Position numbers and translations under genes: made by a program
Shown here: positions 1 to 5,809 of the stretch, one piece after another
Position numbering within the stretch: position 1 is the stretch's first letter
Layout: the number at the start of each line of letters is the position of its first letter
Assembly: GCA_014804085.1 (NCBI GenBank)
Contig: JAAVAM010000058.1
Location: 4,833-11,012 of the forward strand
From: Treponema sp.
Lineage (GTDB): Bacteria > Spirochaetota > Spirochaetia > Treponematales > Treponemataceae
Direction: 5' to 3'
DNA length: 6,180 nt
Notes under the pieces: model-generated
The model's database searches: none
The model's input: only the letters and a program-made list of their open reading frames with translations
Told to the model about the DNA's origin: nothing

Positions 1-296
1 ATCACGCAGTCCGCGTTCACCATCTTTCCCGCCGCCTTTACGGTCTTCGCGTCCGTCCACCCGGACATCTGGAAGTCCATCTCCTCGATCACGCGGTCAA
101 TCCGCTTGCGCTCCACCACGGTGATTCCCTCAATCCGCACCAGTTCGTCGGAGAGCAGGTCGCTCATCACGCCGGTGCGTTGGTCAAGGCAGAAGCTGTC
201 GCTCTCAAAGCCGAGCACCGCCACCGTCTGCGCGGAAAGCGGCGCGAGCAGTGCCGCAAGGACTGTCGCGACAAGGATTTTTTTTAATGTTTTCAT
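1..296 (-). CDS. Exported CsgG/LpoB-like protein, N-terminal part (runs off the left edge)
   Basis: I translated this frame by hand from the ATG at 296; 98 complete codons are visible and the gene continues beyond position 1. A strong Shine-Dalgarno sequence (AGGAGG, 309-304) sits 7 nt before the ATG. Residues 1-22 form a signal peptide (MKTLKK, a hydrophobic stretch, then PLSA before QTVAVLGF), so the product is probably periplasmic or surface-linked. The mature part has the CsgG/LpoB-type start: a beta strand (TVAVLGFES), a helix (MSDLLSDELVR), then VVERKRIDRVIEEMDFQMSGWTD. The last stretch aligns well with VVDRTNFDKIVKEMKFQASDWSD in the two genes at 858-2558. The gene is clearly more GC-rich than its upstream neighbour at 349-738, which is 52 nt away. 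Whether it also carries a DUF1566 domain cannot be seen. The family assignment is by pattern and the exact role is unknown. Confidence 0.85.
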   Translation of the reverse strand, partial: MKTLKKILVATVLAALLAPLSAQTVAVLGFESDSFCLDQRTGVMSDLLSDELVRIEGITVVERKRIDRVIEEMDFQMSGWTDAKTVKAAGKMVNADCV

Positions 297-348
297 TTGG
301 ATTCCTCCTGATTATTTTTTCAGATTTGCCAAAGCAAAGGCTTGCGTA

Positions 349-738
349 CTAAAATCTCCGAACTGCTAGAACAGCTCGTTTATAGCCATGATATCCGTCC
401 CGTTCCTCTCCATCAACAAAACTCATACAGCCAGAGTATGACCAAAAAATATCTGTTCCAGCGACTCCTTTTTCACTTCTGATATGCCAATAAATCAGAC
501 TCAATTCAGATTTTGAAGGAAGATACCAATTGCTATATCCTCCGCCCCTATAATTTTCACACAGTTTCAATGCATCATCCCATGTTCCACGACCAATAGG
601 CTCACTGTATTCATAGCATTTTCCAGCATGAATAAAAAACACCGTACCACCGCCAGGTCCCTTGTCTCCGATTTCATACCCCTGCGCATAGCACAACATA
701 ATTCCGATAAAAAACAGAAACACAATGGATTTTTTCAT
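349..738 (-). CDS. Small exported DUF1566 (Lcl C-terminal domain) protein
   Basis: This is a 129-residue protein. I start it at the ATG at 738 because AGGAG (751-747) lies 8 nt upstream; an in-frame TTG at 756 would place that Shine-Dalgarno inside the gene. Residues 1-18 are a signal peptide (MKKSIVFLFF...CYA) with cleavage likely before QGYEIG. The rest is a single DUF1566 domain: GDKGPGGGTVFF, GTWDDALKLCENYRGGGYSNWYLPSKSEL, and a C-terminal RAVLAVRRF. It matches the C-terminal domains of the genes at 858-2558 but has no CsgG/LpoB domain, and the usual FSDG motif reads FVDG. The segment between the WYLP core and the end is short and unlike the paralogs. DUF1566 domains have a C-type-lectin-like fold and are usually extracytoplasmic; ligand and role here are unknown. 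It lies 119 nt downstream of the 858-1694 gene, past a candidate terminator, and I see no convincing promoter of its own. Confidence 0.85.
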   Translation of the reverse strand: MKKSIVFLFFIGIMLCYAQGYEIGDKGPGGGTVFFIHAGKCYEYSEPIGRGTWDDALKLCENYRGGGYSNWYLPSKSELSLIYWHIRSEKGVAGTDIFWSYSGCMSFVDGEERDGYHGYKRAVLAVRRF

Positions 739-746
739 TTCTTTTT

Positions 747-751
747 CTCCT
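747..751 (-). promoter_or_regulatory. Shine-Dalgarno that fixes the start at 738
   Basis: AGGAG on the minus strand, 8 nt before the ATG at 738. It decides between this ATG and an in-frame TTG at 756. Confidence 0.7.
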
Positions 752-808
752 AACAATATTAGACTTCCATCCAGTTCACAGAGCCAACCCCTGCGCAGAC
801 GGATTTTT

Positions 809-828
809 AAAAACCGCGCTACGCGCGG
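809..828 (-). terminator. Candidate rho-independent terminator after the tandem CsgG/LpoB-DUF1566 pair
   Basis: Read on the minus strand, a 6-bp all-GC stem (CCGCGC, loop GTA, GCGCGG; 828-814) is followed at once by five T (813-809), then five A. It lies 30 nt after the stop codon at 858. The stem is short, so termination may be partial. It would separate the FRG and tandem-pair unit from the small DUF1566 gene. On the plus strand the stem is not followed by a T-run. Confidence 0.55.
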
Positions 829-857
829 AATTCATGAATAGTTAAATAGCTGAATGG

Positions 858-1694
858 CTAAAAAGCCCGGACTGCCCGAACACAATAATCTCTGTAAGTC
901 TTGCCGTAATCACTTTGATTGCCGTCGCTGAAACTCTGATAACACGCATAGTTCTGGTTGTAATCAAAATGTAGCGACGCTGACCAATAATAATCATTTC
1001 CTGAAATTTTCTCTGTTTTTCGCAAGTTCTGATAAATCAAATTCAGCTCGTCTTTTGTCGGCAAATACCAGTCGTCGTATCCACCTCCACGATAAGCCTT
1101 GCATAATTCTATCGCATCATCCCATGACGCTGTTCCAAGCACTTCGCTCACCTCATAGGACGTATTCCCCTCAATGTAGAACACAAGTCCACCGCCCGAA
1201 CCGATGTCGCCGATTTTCAGCGAAAGCCCGGCAATCGTGTTATTTGCAAAATTCCCCAAAAGTCCGAACACGTCATCAAGCGAGTTGAACTGCTCACGCG
1301 CAGATGAAAGCACCTTCGCGTTTTTCGCGTCGATAATTGACGAAGAAAGATACAGCTTGCTTCCGAGCCTGATAATCTGCCCGCGAGAAATCAGTTGCGC
1401 ATTTGCCGCATTGCCGAGAGCGGTCGTCTTTGCGCTATCCGACCAATCGCTCGCTTGAAACTTCATCTCCTTGACGATTTTGTCAAAATTCGTGCGGTCA
1501 ACCACTGAAACTTTCCCTGTGAAAACGAGTTCTGTAATGAACAGCTCCGTAATCGCGTCCGCCTCGTCCTGCGTCACGGCGTTCCCCATAATGTCGAACG
1601 TCGCTACCGCAACGATTTTCTGCTCCTGCGCGATTACGGCAGAACAAAAAAGCGCGGCGAGCATAAGCGAAAGAATTGTAATTTTTGCTTTCAT
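858..1694 (-). CDS. Exported CsgG/LpoB-DUF1566 two-domain protein, copy 2
   Basis: This is a 278-residue protein. The ATG at 1694 has AAGGAG (1708-1703) 8 nt upstream. Residues 1-22 are a Sec signal peptide ending AVIA before QEQK. The cysteine at 17 is preceded by LF, a poor lipobox, so I favour signal peptidase I. Residues about 26-157 look like the CsgG/LpoB alpha/beta domain (VVAVATFDI-type strand, VSVVDRTNFDKIVKEMKFQ, LISRGQIIRLGSKLYLSSSIID). Residues about 158-278 are a DUF1566 domain: GDIGSGGGLVFYIEGN, DDWYLPTKDEL, YYWSAS, FSDG and a C-terminal CVRAVRAF. The gene follows its near-duplicate (1716-2558) by 21 nt and is surely co-transcribed with it. Residues 1-157 differ from that copy at only nine positions, but residues 184-200 and 241-270 differ strongly in sequence and length. 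LpoB and CsgG relatives act in the envelope; the ligand of this protein is unknown. Confidence 0.93.
   Translation of the reverse strand: MKAKITILSLMLAALFCSAVIAQEQKIVAVATFDIMGNAVTQDEADAITELFITELVFTGKVSVVDRTNFDKIVKEMKFQASDWSDSAKTTALGNAANAQLISRGQIIRLGSKLYLSSSIIDAKNAKVLSSAREQFNSLDDVFGLLGNFANNTIAGLSLKIGDIGSGGGLVFYIEGNTSYEVSEVLGTASWDDAIELCKAYRGGGYDDWYLPTKDELNLIYQNLRKTEKISGNDYYWSASLHFDYNQNYACYQSFSDGNQSDYGKTYRDYCVRAVRAF
974..1076 (-). repeat. 103-bp block identical to 1838-1940 (copy 2)
   Basis: This stretch encodes residues 207-240 (DDWYLP to YYWSAS) of the 858-1694 protein and is identical, third codon positions included, to 1838-1940. Sequence on both sides diverges, so it stands out as an invariant core between two variable patches. 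Confidence 0.9.
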
Positions 1695-1715
1695 TTTATT
1701 TTCTCCTTATTATTT

Positions 1716-2558
1716 TTATAAACGACTAAAAAGCCTAACTGCCCGAACACAATGACTATCGCTAGAGTAACTTCTGCCGTATGGATTGTAATAGTAGCCA
1801 TTGCTCTGATGTCCGTCGCTGAACCTTTGTACCAATTGCGACGCTGACCAATAATAATCATTTCCTGAAATTTTCTCTGTTTTTCGCAAGTTCTGATAAA
1901 TCAAATTCAGCTCGTCTTTTGTCGGCAAATACCAGTCGTCATAACCTCCACCACGGTAGTTTTTGCACATCTGCATTGCCCAACTCCAAGTACCTGTCCC
2001 AAGAATTTTGCTCACCTCATAGGATTTGTTCCCCTCAATGTAGAACACAAGTCCGCCGCCCGGACCGATGTCGCCGATTTTCAGCGAAAGCCCGGCTACC
2101 GTGTTCTTTGCGAAATTTCCCAAAAGCCCGAACACGTCGTCAAGCGAGTTGAACTGCTCGCGCGCGGAGGAAAGCACTTTCGCGTTCTTTGCATCGATGA
2201 TTGACGAAGAAAGGTACAGCTTGCTTCCGAGCCTGATAATCTGCCCTCGTGAAATTAGCTGCGCGTTCGCCGCATTGCCGAGCGCGGTTGTCTTTGCGCT
2301 GTCCGACCAGTCGCTCGCCTGAAACTTCATCTCCTTGACGATTTTGTCAAAGTTCGCGCGGTCAACCACAGAGACTTTCCCCGTGGAAACGAGTTCCGTG
2401 ATGAACAGTTCCGTAATTGCGTCCGCCTCGTCCTGCGTCACGGCGTTCCCCATAATGTCGAACGTCGCCACCGCGACGACTTTTTGCTCCTGCGCGATTG
2501 CGGCAGAACAGAAAAGCGCGGCGAGAGCAAGAATAAGAATTGTGATTTTTGTTTTCAT
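1716..2558 (-). CDS. Exported CsgG/LpoB-DUF1566 two-domain protein, copy 1
   Basis: This is a 280-residue protein whose ATG (2558-2556) overlaps the TGA of the FRG gene (2557-2555), an ATGA junction. A strong Shine-Dalgarno, AAGGAGG (2572-2566), sits 7 nt upstream inside the end of the FRG gene. Residues 1-22 are a signal peptide ending AAIA before QEQK. Residues about 26-157 resemble CsgG/LpoB, and residues about 158-280 form a DUF1566 domain with GDIGPGGGLVFYIEGN, WYLPTKDEL, YYWSAS, FSDG and CVRAVRLF, then an extra SRL tail. Compared with its tandem copy (858-1694), the segment between SAS and FSDG is shorter (QLVQR) and the segment after FSDG is longer and rich in Tyr, Ser and Asn. Such differences fall on the surface that is variable in C-type-lectin-fold binding proteins. 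Binding to a ligand or to other cells is an inference. Confidence 0.93.
   Translation of the reverse strand: MKTKITILILALAALFCSAAIAQEQKVVAVATFDIMGNAVTQDEADAITELFITELVSTGKVSVVDRANFDKIVKEMKFQASDWSDSAKTTALGNAANAQLISRGQIIRLGSKLYLSSSIIDAKNAKVLSSAREQFNSLDDVFGLLGNFAKNTVAGLSLKIGDIGPGGGLVFYIEGNKSYEVSKILGTGTWSWAMQMCKNYRGGGYDDWYLPTKDELNLIYQNLRKTEKISGNDYYWSASQLVQRFSDGHQSNGYYYNPYGRSYSSDSHCVRAVRLFSRL
1838..1940 (-). repeat. 103-bp block identical to 974-1076 (copy 1)
   Basis: This is the partner of 974-1076. Here too it encodes residues 207-240 of the protein. The perfect DNA identity contrasts with many silent differences in the 5' halves of the two genes, for example around 1300-1330 against 2160-2190. 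Confidence 0.9.
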
Positions 2559-3688
2559 TTTGTTTCCTCCTTAATTTTAGGCATATCGCCAAACATGAAA
2601 GAACTTGAAGCATTGTTTATCCCTGCTTGAGGAGAAACAGTTATGGAGTCATTTTGAAAAAACGGCTTTGTGCTTAGCGTTTCACATATTCCTTCAAGAC
2701 TTTCAAACAGAACAGACCCATTAATATTCATTCCATCAAGCACTTTTTGAATAAGAAATGCGGATGTTCTATCACATTCAAAAGCAATTCTCAAAATGTG
2801 ATAGGTATCGTCGTCATCCAACACCATATTGAAAAGGTTATCTTCAAATGTGCAGTATGGATTTGTCGGCATAAGGAAAAGACTTTTCTGTCTAATAAGG
2901 CGGCAGTTTTTGTAAAACGGTTCAATGTTTATCACTGAACAGAATTCATGCTTGTACCGCTTATCTTTTTCATTTTTCTCACAAGTCTTCTTCAAATTAG
3001 GAACATAATTAAGAATTGCATCTTGAATTCTCACGTCCTTACCAAAATCATCATACTCCTTAAACATCTTTCTTATTTCTAATGGCATAAATTCCTTATA
3101 CCGATGTTCAAGCCAAACCTTGTCAATACACCAGATATAATATGTCCCTTTATCTTCAGGCAAACTTCTTCCAAGTGCAAAGAACAAGGCAACGAAAAAT
3201 GAATTCGTCATATCTATCACTCTCGTTGCACCATTGAAATGTCGAATCCACGCTATGTATTCATAAATATCCCTGTCATTTATGAATTTCAATTCCGGGT
3301 AAAAAGAGCCAGCCGTCCGCTTGAATTCTCGTATGATTCCCATTTCAATGTCAAACAAATCACGCGAAGTTTTTGTGTTCGGATCATTAAAGATTTCGAA
3401 AAACCGTCTTTCAAAATCTGAAGCCAATTTTTTGCTGCCTTTTTGCCCCCGAAAAATCCATCCGTTCCATGCGCGGAAATCTTTTTCTGAATTTGACATC
3501 ATCGAATGATAATCTTCTCCTTGTCCAGAAAAGATTTTGTCAAAATCCTTGCCAAGAATATCTCTTGGTCTAAAGAACAAGTCAAAGAGTTTAAGGTAGT
3601 CTTTACCATCTTCCAAAGTAATTGTTGTCTCTCTGAATTTCCCGTTTTTATTTTTCTTGAACTCCAACGGTTGAATTTCAATACCCAT
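2555..3688 (-). CDS. FRG-domain protein
   Basis: This is a 377-residue cytoplasmic protein with no signal peptide or membrane segment. The ATG at 3688 has GGAGGT (3701-3696) 7 nt upstream. The FRG family signature is visible: WIFRGQ at residues 77-82, a helix with E115 and E121 (EMGIIREF), the RHFNGATRVIDMTNSFFVALFFALG segment at 149-173 (the family's 'QH.G.PTRLLDWT.SP..ALFFA' block), and RLIRQKSLFLMP at 263-274 (the 'R...QQGLF' block). FRG domains have no firmly established biochemical activity and often turn up in accessory or defence-type regions. Its end overlaps the next gene by ATGA, so it is translationally linked to the exported CsgG/LpoB-DUF1566 pair, an unexpected pairing of a cytoplasmic with an exported product. 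The gene is AT-rich, unlike the GC-rich genes directly upstream, which suggests separate acquisition. The family call is by motif reading only. Confidence 0.85.
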   Translation of the reverse strand: MGIEIQPLEFKKNKNGKFRETTITLEDGKDYLKLFDLFFRPRDILGKDFDKIFSGQGEDYHSMMSNSEKDFRAWNGWIFRGQKGSKKLASDFERRFFEIFNDPNTKTSRDLFDIEMGIIREFKRTAGSFYPELKFINDRDIYEYIAWIRHFNGATRVIDMTNSFFVALFFALGRSLPEDKGTYYIWCIDKVWLEHRYKEFMPLEIRKMFKEYDDFGKDVRIQDAILNYVPNLKKTCEKNEKDKRYKHEFCSVINIEPFYKNCRLIRQKSLFLMPTNPYCTFEDNLFNMVLDDDDTYHILRIAFECDRTSAFLIQKVLDGMNINGSVLFESLEGICETLSTKPFFQNDSITVSPQAGINNASSSFMFGDMPKIKEETK

Positions 3689-3726
3689 AAATTATACCTC
3701 CAAAAAAATTTTTTCCTCTCTCTCCG

Positions 3727-3755
3727 TTAATACGCTACTCCGCTATGCTTTCCAA
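3727..3755 (-). promoter_or_regulatory. Candidate sigma70-type promoter of the FRG gene
   Basis: On the minus strand TTGGAA (3755-3750), a 17-bp spacer, and TATTAA (3732-3727). The predicted start is near 3720, giving a leader of about 32 nt that contains GGAGGT before the ATG at 3688. The hexamers are fair rather than perfect, and the element overlaps the end of the upstream gene. Confidence 0.45.
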
Positions 3756-4202
3756 CAGTTCCGCGCACAGCCCCGGCACTGCCGCCATGAGTGCGTCCAT
3801 GCTTTCCGCCTGTCGCGCGGTAATGGAAGCCGTTACGGGGTTCACGCCGATCAGCGTAACAAGCGTGCCCGCCGCCGTACCGATCGCGAACAACTTTCCG
3901 ATTGCGAGGAAGTCCGCGCCCGATTCCGCCGCAAACGCCGCCACCCGCTCCGCGTCTATCAGCGCGGTAGCGGTCAGCCCCTGCCGAGCAAGCAGCGCGC
4001 CCACGGCGTGGCGGTCGGCCACGGAGACCGTGCCGGATGCCGCCAGTTCCTCTGCAAGCCGGTCGGCGAACGCGTCCGCGTCATGCTGCGCGACGAACGC
4101 CGCCTCGAACGGCACGACGGCGACGACGGGCAGGTTCGGTACTGCCCGCGCACCCACGGCGGCGCACAGCACCGCCGCAAGGATGACCGCTCGCCGCCTC
4201 AT
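3735..4202 (-). CDS. Small exported CsgG/LpoB-like protein without a DUF1566 domain
   Basis: This is a 155-residue protein. Its ATG (4202-4200) overlaps the TGA of the upstream DUF6261-like gene (4201-4199) as ATGA, and no clear Shine-Dalgarno precedes it, so translation is probably coupled. Residues 1-20 are an Arg-rich, Ala-rich signal peptide (MRRRAVILAA...ARA). The mature part follows the same plan as residues 26-157 of the two-domain proteins: strand VVAVVPFEA, helix ADAFADRLAEELAASG, VSVADRHAVGALLARQGL, then ESGADFLAIGKLFAIGTAAGTLVTLIGVNPVTASITARQAES and a C-terminal helix. It ends where those proteins enter DUF1566, so it is a natural single-domain form. It is much more GC- and Ala-rich than the FRG gene that follows 46 nt downstream. 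A periplasmic adaptor or sensor role is possible but unproven. Confidence 0.8.
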   Translation of the reverse strand: MRRRAVILAAVLCAAVGARAVPNLPVVAVVPFEAAFVAQHDADAFADRLAEELAASGTVSVADRHAVGALLARQGLTATALIDAERVAAFAAESGADFLAIGKLFAIGTAAGTLVTLIGVNPVTASITARQAESMDALMAAVPGLCAELLESIAE

Positions 4203-4924
4203 TCCGCGCCGTCCGCCTTTGCCTTGCTTTTCTTGCCGCCCAAGACTTCCTGCCTAAAATGCGCAATCTCCGTGTTGGCATAATCGATGAACGCGGCGTA
4301 GTCCGCTTCGCCCTCAAGCAGGGCGTGTGCGTTCACGTGCAGCACGAGCAGTCGGTATGCCTCGTCGCTCGCAATCCGTGCCGCCTTGAGTGCGCCCGCC
4401 GTCTTTGCCGATCGCTCGTCCGTGCGCTGTGAGGTCAGCTCGCGTACTTCCTCGTTCGCCGCCTTCAGTTTCTCCACGAACGCGCCGAGCGCGAGCGCGT
4501 CCACCTGCGGCTTGTACTTGCCCTCCAAGTCCTGCACGAAGTTCACGAGCAAGCCCGTCTCCTTGTCCAACTGCGCCTGCGTGTCAATCTTGTAATCCTT
4601 GATGTGCTGTTGCAGGACTTTCGCCGCCTCCGCCACATCCTCCACGGGGAAGTTCGCGTAGCCGCCGACGGCTTTCTTGTAGCCCGCATAGAGCTGGTCG
4701 CGCAGGCGGTCGGCTTCGGCAATCTTGTCCGTGGTCAGGCTTTTCGCACTGATTTGCAGGTTCTCATCCTCGGCTTTCACCGCCGAACGCAACGCGGCAA
4801 CCTGTGCCTTGCATTTTTCGGCGACAGCCGTGTCTTTTTCCGCGCGTTCCGCCATGTTGGACACGAACATAAAGTGCGCCCCGTTGTTCATGGTAGTGAG
4901 CGGGAGTGATTGGATTTCTTTCAT
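4199..4924 (-). CDS. DUF6261-like helical protein
   Basis: This is a 241-residue, soluble, almost wholly helical protein. The ATG at 4924 has AAGGAG (4937-4932) 7 nt upstream. The opening MKEIQSLPLTTMNNGAHFMF, the length, and the late segment with ASDEAYRLLVLHVNAHALLEGEADYAAFIDYANTEIAHF fit DUF6261, a family of unknown function that I know mainly from Bacteroidota. That call is from memory of the family pattern. There is no signal peptide; the tail is basic and low-complexity (GGKKSKAKADGAE). The start codon overlaps the stop of the upstream 42-bp-repeat frame as ATGA, and the stop overlaps the start of the small CsgG/LpoB-like gene as ATGA, so the three frames behave as a compact operon. The gene is GC-rich. 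If the upstream frame is switched by the poly-C tract, expression here could change with it, although its own Shine-Dalgarno is good. Confidence 0.82.
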   Translation of the reverse strand: MKEIQSLPLTTMNNGAHFMFVSNMAERAEKDTAVAEKCKAQVAALRSAVKAEDENLQISAKSLTTDKIAEADRLRDQLYAGYKKAVGGYANFPVEDVAEAAKVLQQHIKDYKIDTQAQLDKETGLLVNFVQDLEGKYKPQVDALALGAFVEKLKAANEEVRELTSQRTDERSAKTAGALKAARIASDEAYRLLVLHVNAHALLEGEADYAAFIDYANTEIAHFRQEVLGGKKSKAKADGAE

Positions 4925-5541
4925 ACAGAATCTCCTTTGCTATGATATTGTGCCGCCGCATACGCGGCGGTTGTTTCCGGGTAAGGTGCGCCCTGTCCGG
5001 GGTGCGCGGTGAGGGTGTCGGAGGTCTCGGACAGCGTTTTGCCGGTTGCTGTGAATGCGTCAGAGGCCTCGGACAGCATGTTGTCAGTTGCTGTGAGACT
5101 GTCGGAGGCCTCGGACGGCACTTTGTCAGTCGCTGAGGACGTGTCGGAGGCCTCGGACAGCATGTTGTCAGTTGCTGTGAAGGTATCGGAGGTCTCGGAC
5201 GGTATCTTGTCAGTTGCTGTGAAGCCGTCGGAGGTCTCGGAAAGCATTTTGTCGGTTGCTGTGAGACAGTCGGAGGTCTCGGATAGCGTTTTGTCAGTTG
5301 CTGTGAAGCCGTCAGAGACCTCGGACAGCACTTTGTCGGTTGCGGTGGGCGTATCGGAGGCCTCGGACGGTGTTTTGTTAGTTGCTGTGAGGGTGTCGGA
5401 GGCCTCGGACAGTGCTTTGTCAGTTGCTGTGGACGTGTTGGAGACCTCGGACAGCGTTTTGTCAGTTGCTGTGAGGGTGTCGGAGGCCTCGGACGGTGCT
5501 TTGTCAGTTGCTGTGAGGCTGTCGGAGGCTTCGGATGGCAC
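4921..5541 (-). CDS. 14-residue-repeat protein, distal part of a probable phase-variable frame
   Basis: The bounds are the annotatable frame from a GTG at 5541 (206 codons), but the frame is open without a stop to 5847 and has no ATG, GTG or TTG between 5541 and the poly-C tract. I therefore think the true start is the ATG at 5866, out of frame in this sequence by one C; with nine C the product would be 314 residues. The core is fourteen units of the type TATDKxLSEASDxL, with Leu (or Phe/Pro) every seven residues, giving a heptad-like spacing in a Ser/Thr/Asp-rich, low-complexity chain. The tail is non-repetitive (HPGQGAPYPETTAAYAAAQYHSKGDSV), and its TGA overlaps the DUF6261-like ATG. The minus strand is favoured by the upstream promoter and this ATGA overlap. 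The opposite strand is also open (5009-5641), and I recognise no family, so coding status is uncertain. Confidence 0.5.
   Translation of the reverse strand: MPSEASDSLTATDKAPSEASDTLTATDKTLSEVSNTSTATDKALSEASDTLTATNKTPSEASDTPTATDKVLSEVSDGFTATDKTLSETSDCLTATDKMLSETSDGFTATDKIPSETSDTFTATDNMLSEASDTSSATDKVPSEASDSLTATDNMLSEASDAFTATGKTLSETSDTLTAHPGQGAPYPETTAAYAAAQYHSKGDSV
4953..4970 (-). other. Perfect GC hairpin just before the DUF6261-like gene
   Basis: CCGCCGC, a 4-nt loop, and GCGGCGG form a 7-bp stem. On the minus strand it ends 15 nt before the Shine-Dalgarno AAGGAG and is not followed by a T-run, so it is not a terminator in that direction. It could modulate ribosome loading or mRNA stability. 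On the plus strand it is followed by TTGTTT, a weak terminator at best. Confidence 0.4.
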
Positions 5542-5596
5542 TTTGTCAGTTTCTGTGAATGTGTCCGAAGTCTCGGACGGTATTCTGTCGGTTTGT
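5009..5596 (-). repeat. Tandem array of fourteen 42-bp units
   Basis: Fourteen consecutive units of exactly 42 bp start at 5009, 5051, 5093 and so on to 5555, with no insertions or deletions. The plus-strand unit has the form GTGaggGTGTCGGAGgcc-TCGGACagcgttTTGTCAGTTGCT with variable letters in lower case. The most variable places are the codon after GTG, the next codon, and the pair before TTG. Much of the remaining variation is at third codon positions. The length is a multiple of three and the array is free of stops on both strands in the stated frames. Confidence 0.95.
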
Positions 5597-5809
5597 GCGG
5601 GGCAGTTTCCGTCCGTTCCTGCTACCCGTCGGGTGCGGTAAGCGGATTCTGCTCGGCGGTCAGCCGTCGGGCGGATGCGGGGAAAAAATCGGCTCGCGCA
5701 GGACGGCGGTGTGCCGGGTGCGGGAGCGTGTGCGCGGAAAACGAGTGTCGGGGTGAAAAAATCTAGCGCGTTGCGGACAACGCGGGACGGAACGCAGAAA
5801 GCGCGGGTA

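Noticed and set aside
297..348. Terminator between the small DUF1566 gene and the left-edge gene
   Set aside because: A short TTTGC/GCAAA hairpin is present, but it is weak and followed by an A-rich stretch, not a T-run.
106..369. Plus-strand frame of 87 codons at the left edge
   Set aside because: It is the shadow of the GC-rich minus-strand gene at 1-296, which has a signal peptide, a strong ribosome site and clear homology to its paralogs.
858..1694. Lipoprotein signal with acylated Cys17
   Set aside because: The residues before Cys are A-L-F, a poor lipobox even by relaxed spirochaete rules, while AVIA before QEQK is a good signal peptidase I site.
858..2558. A complete diversity-generating retroelement
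   Set aside because: No reverse transcriptase or template repeat is in the window. The variable ends of the two copies differ in length and also at positions where neither has A, which is not the clean adenine-only pattern.
1055..2574. Several plus-strand frames opposite the tandem pair
   Set aside because: They occur in duplicate only because the minus-strand genes are duplicated, and their sequences are antisense shadows.
5009..5596. CRISPR array
   Set aside because: The units are contiguous 42-bp repeats without unique spacers of constant length.
5009..5641. Plus-strand open frame of 210 codons across the 42-bp array
   Set aside because: It starts with GTG inside the first repeat without a ribosome site, and no promoter is visible before it. 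The wobble positions coincide with the minus frame, so its openness may be a by-product. Not excluded, only less supported.
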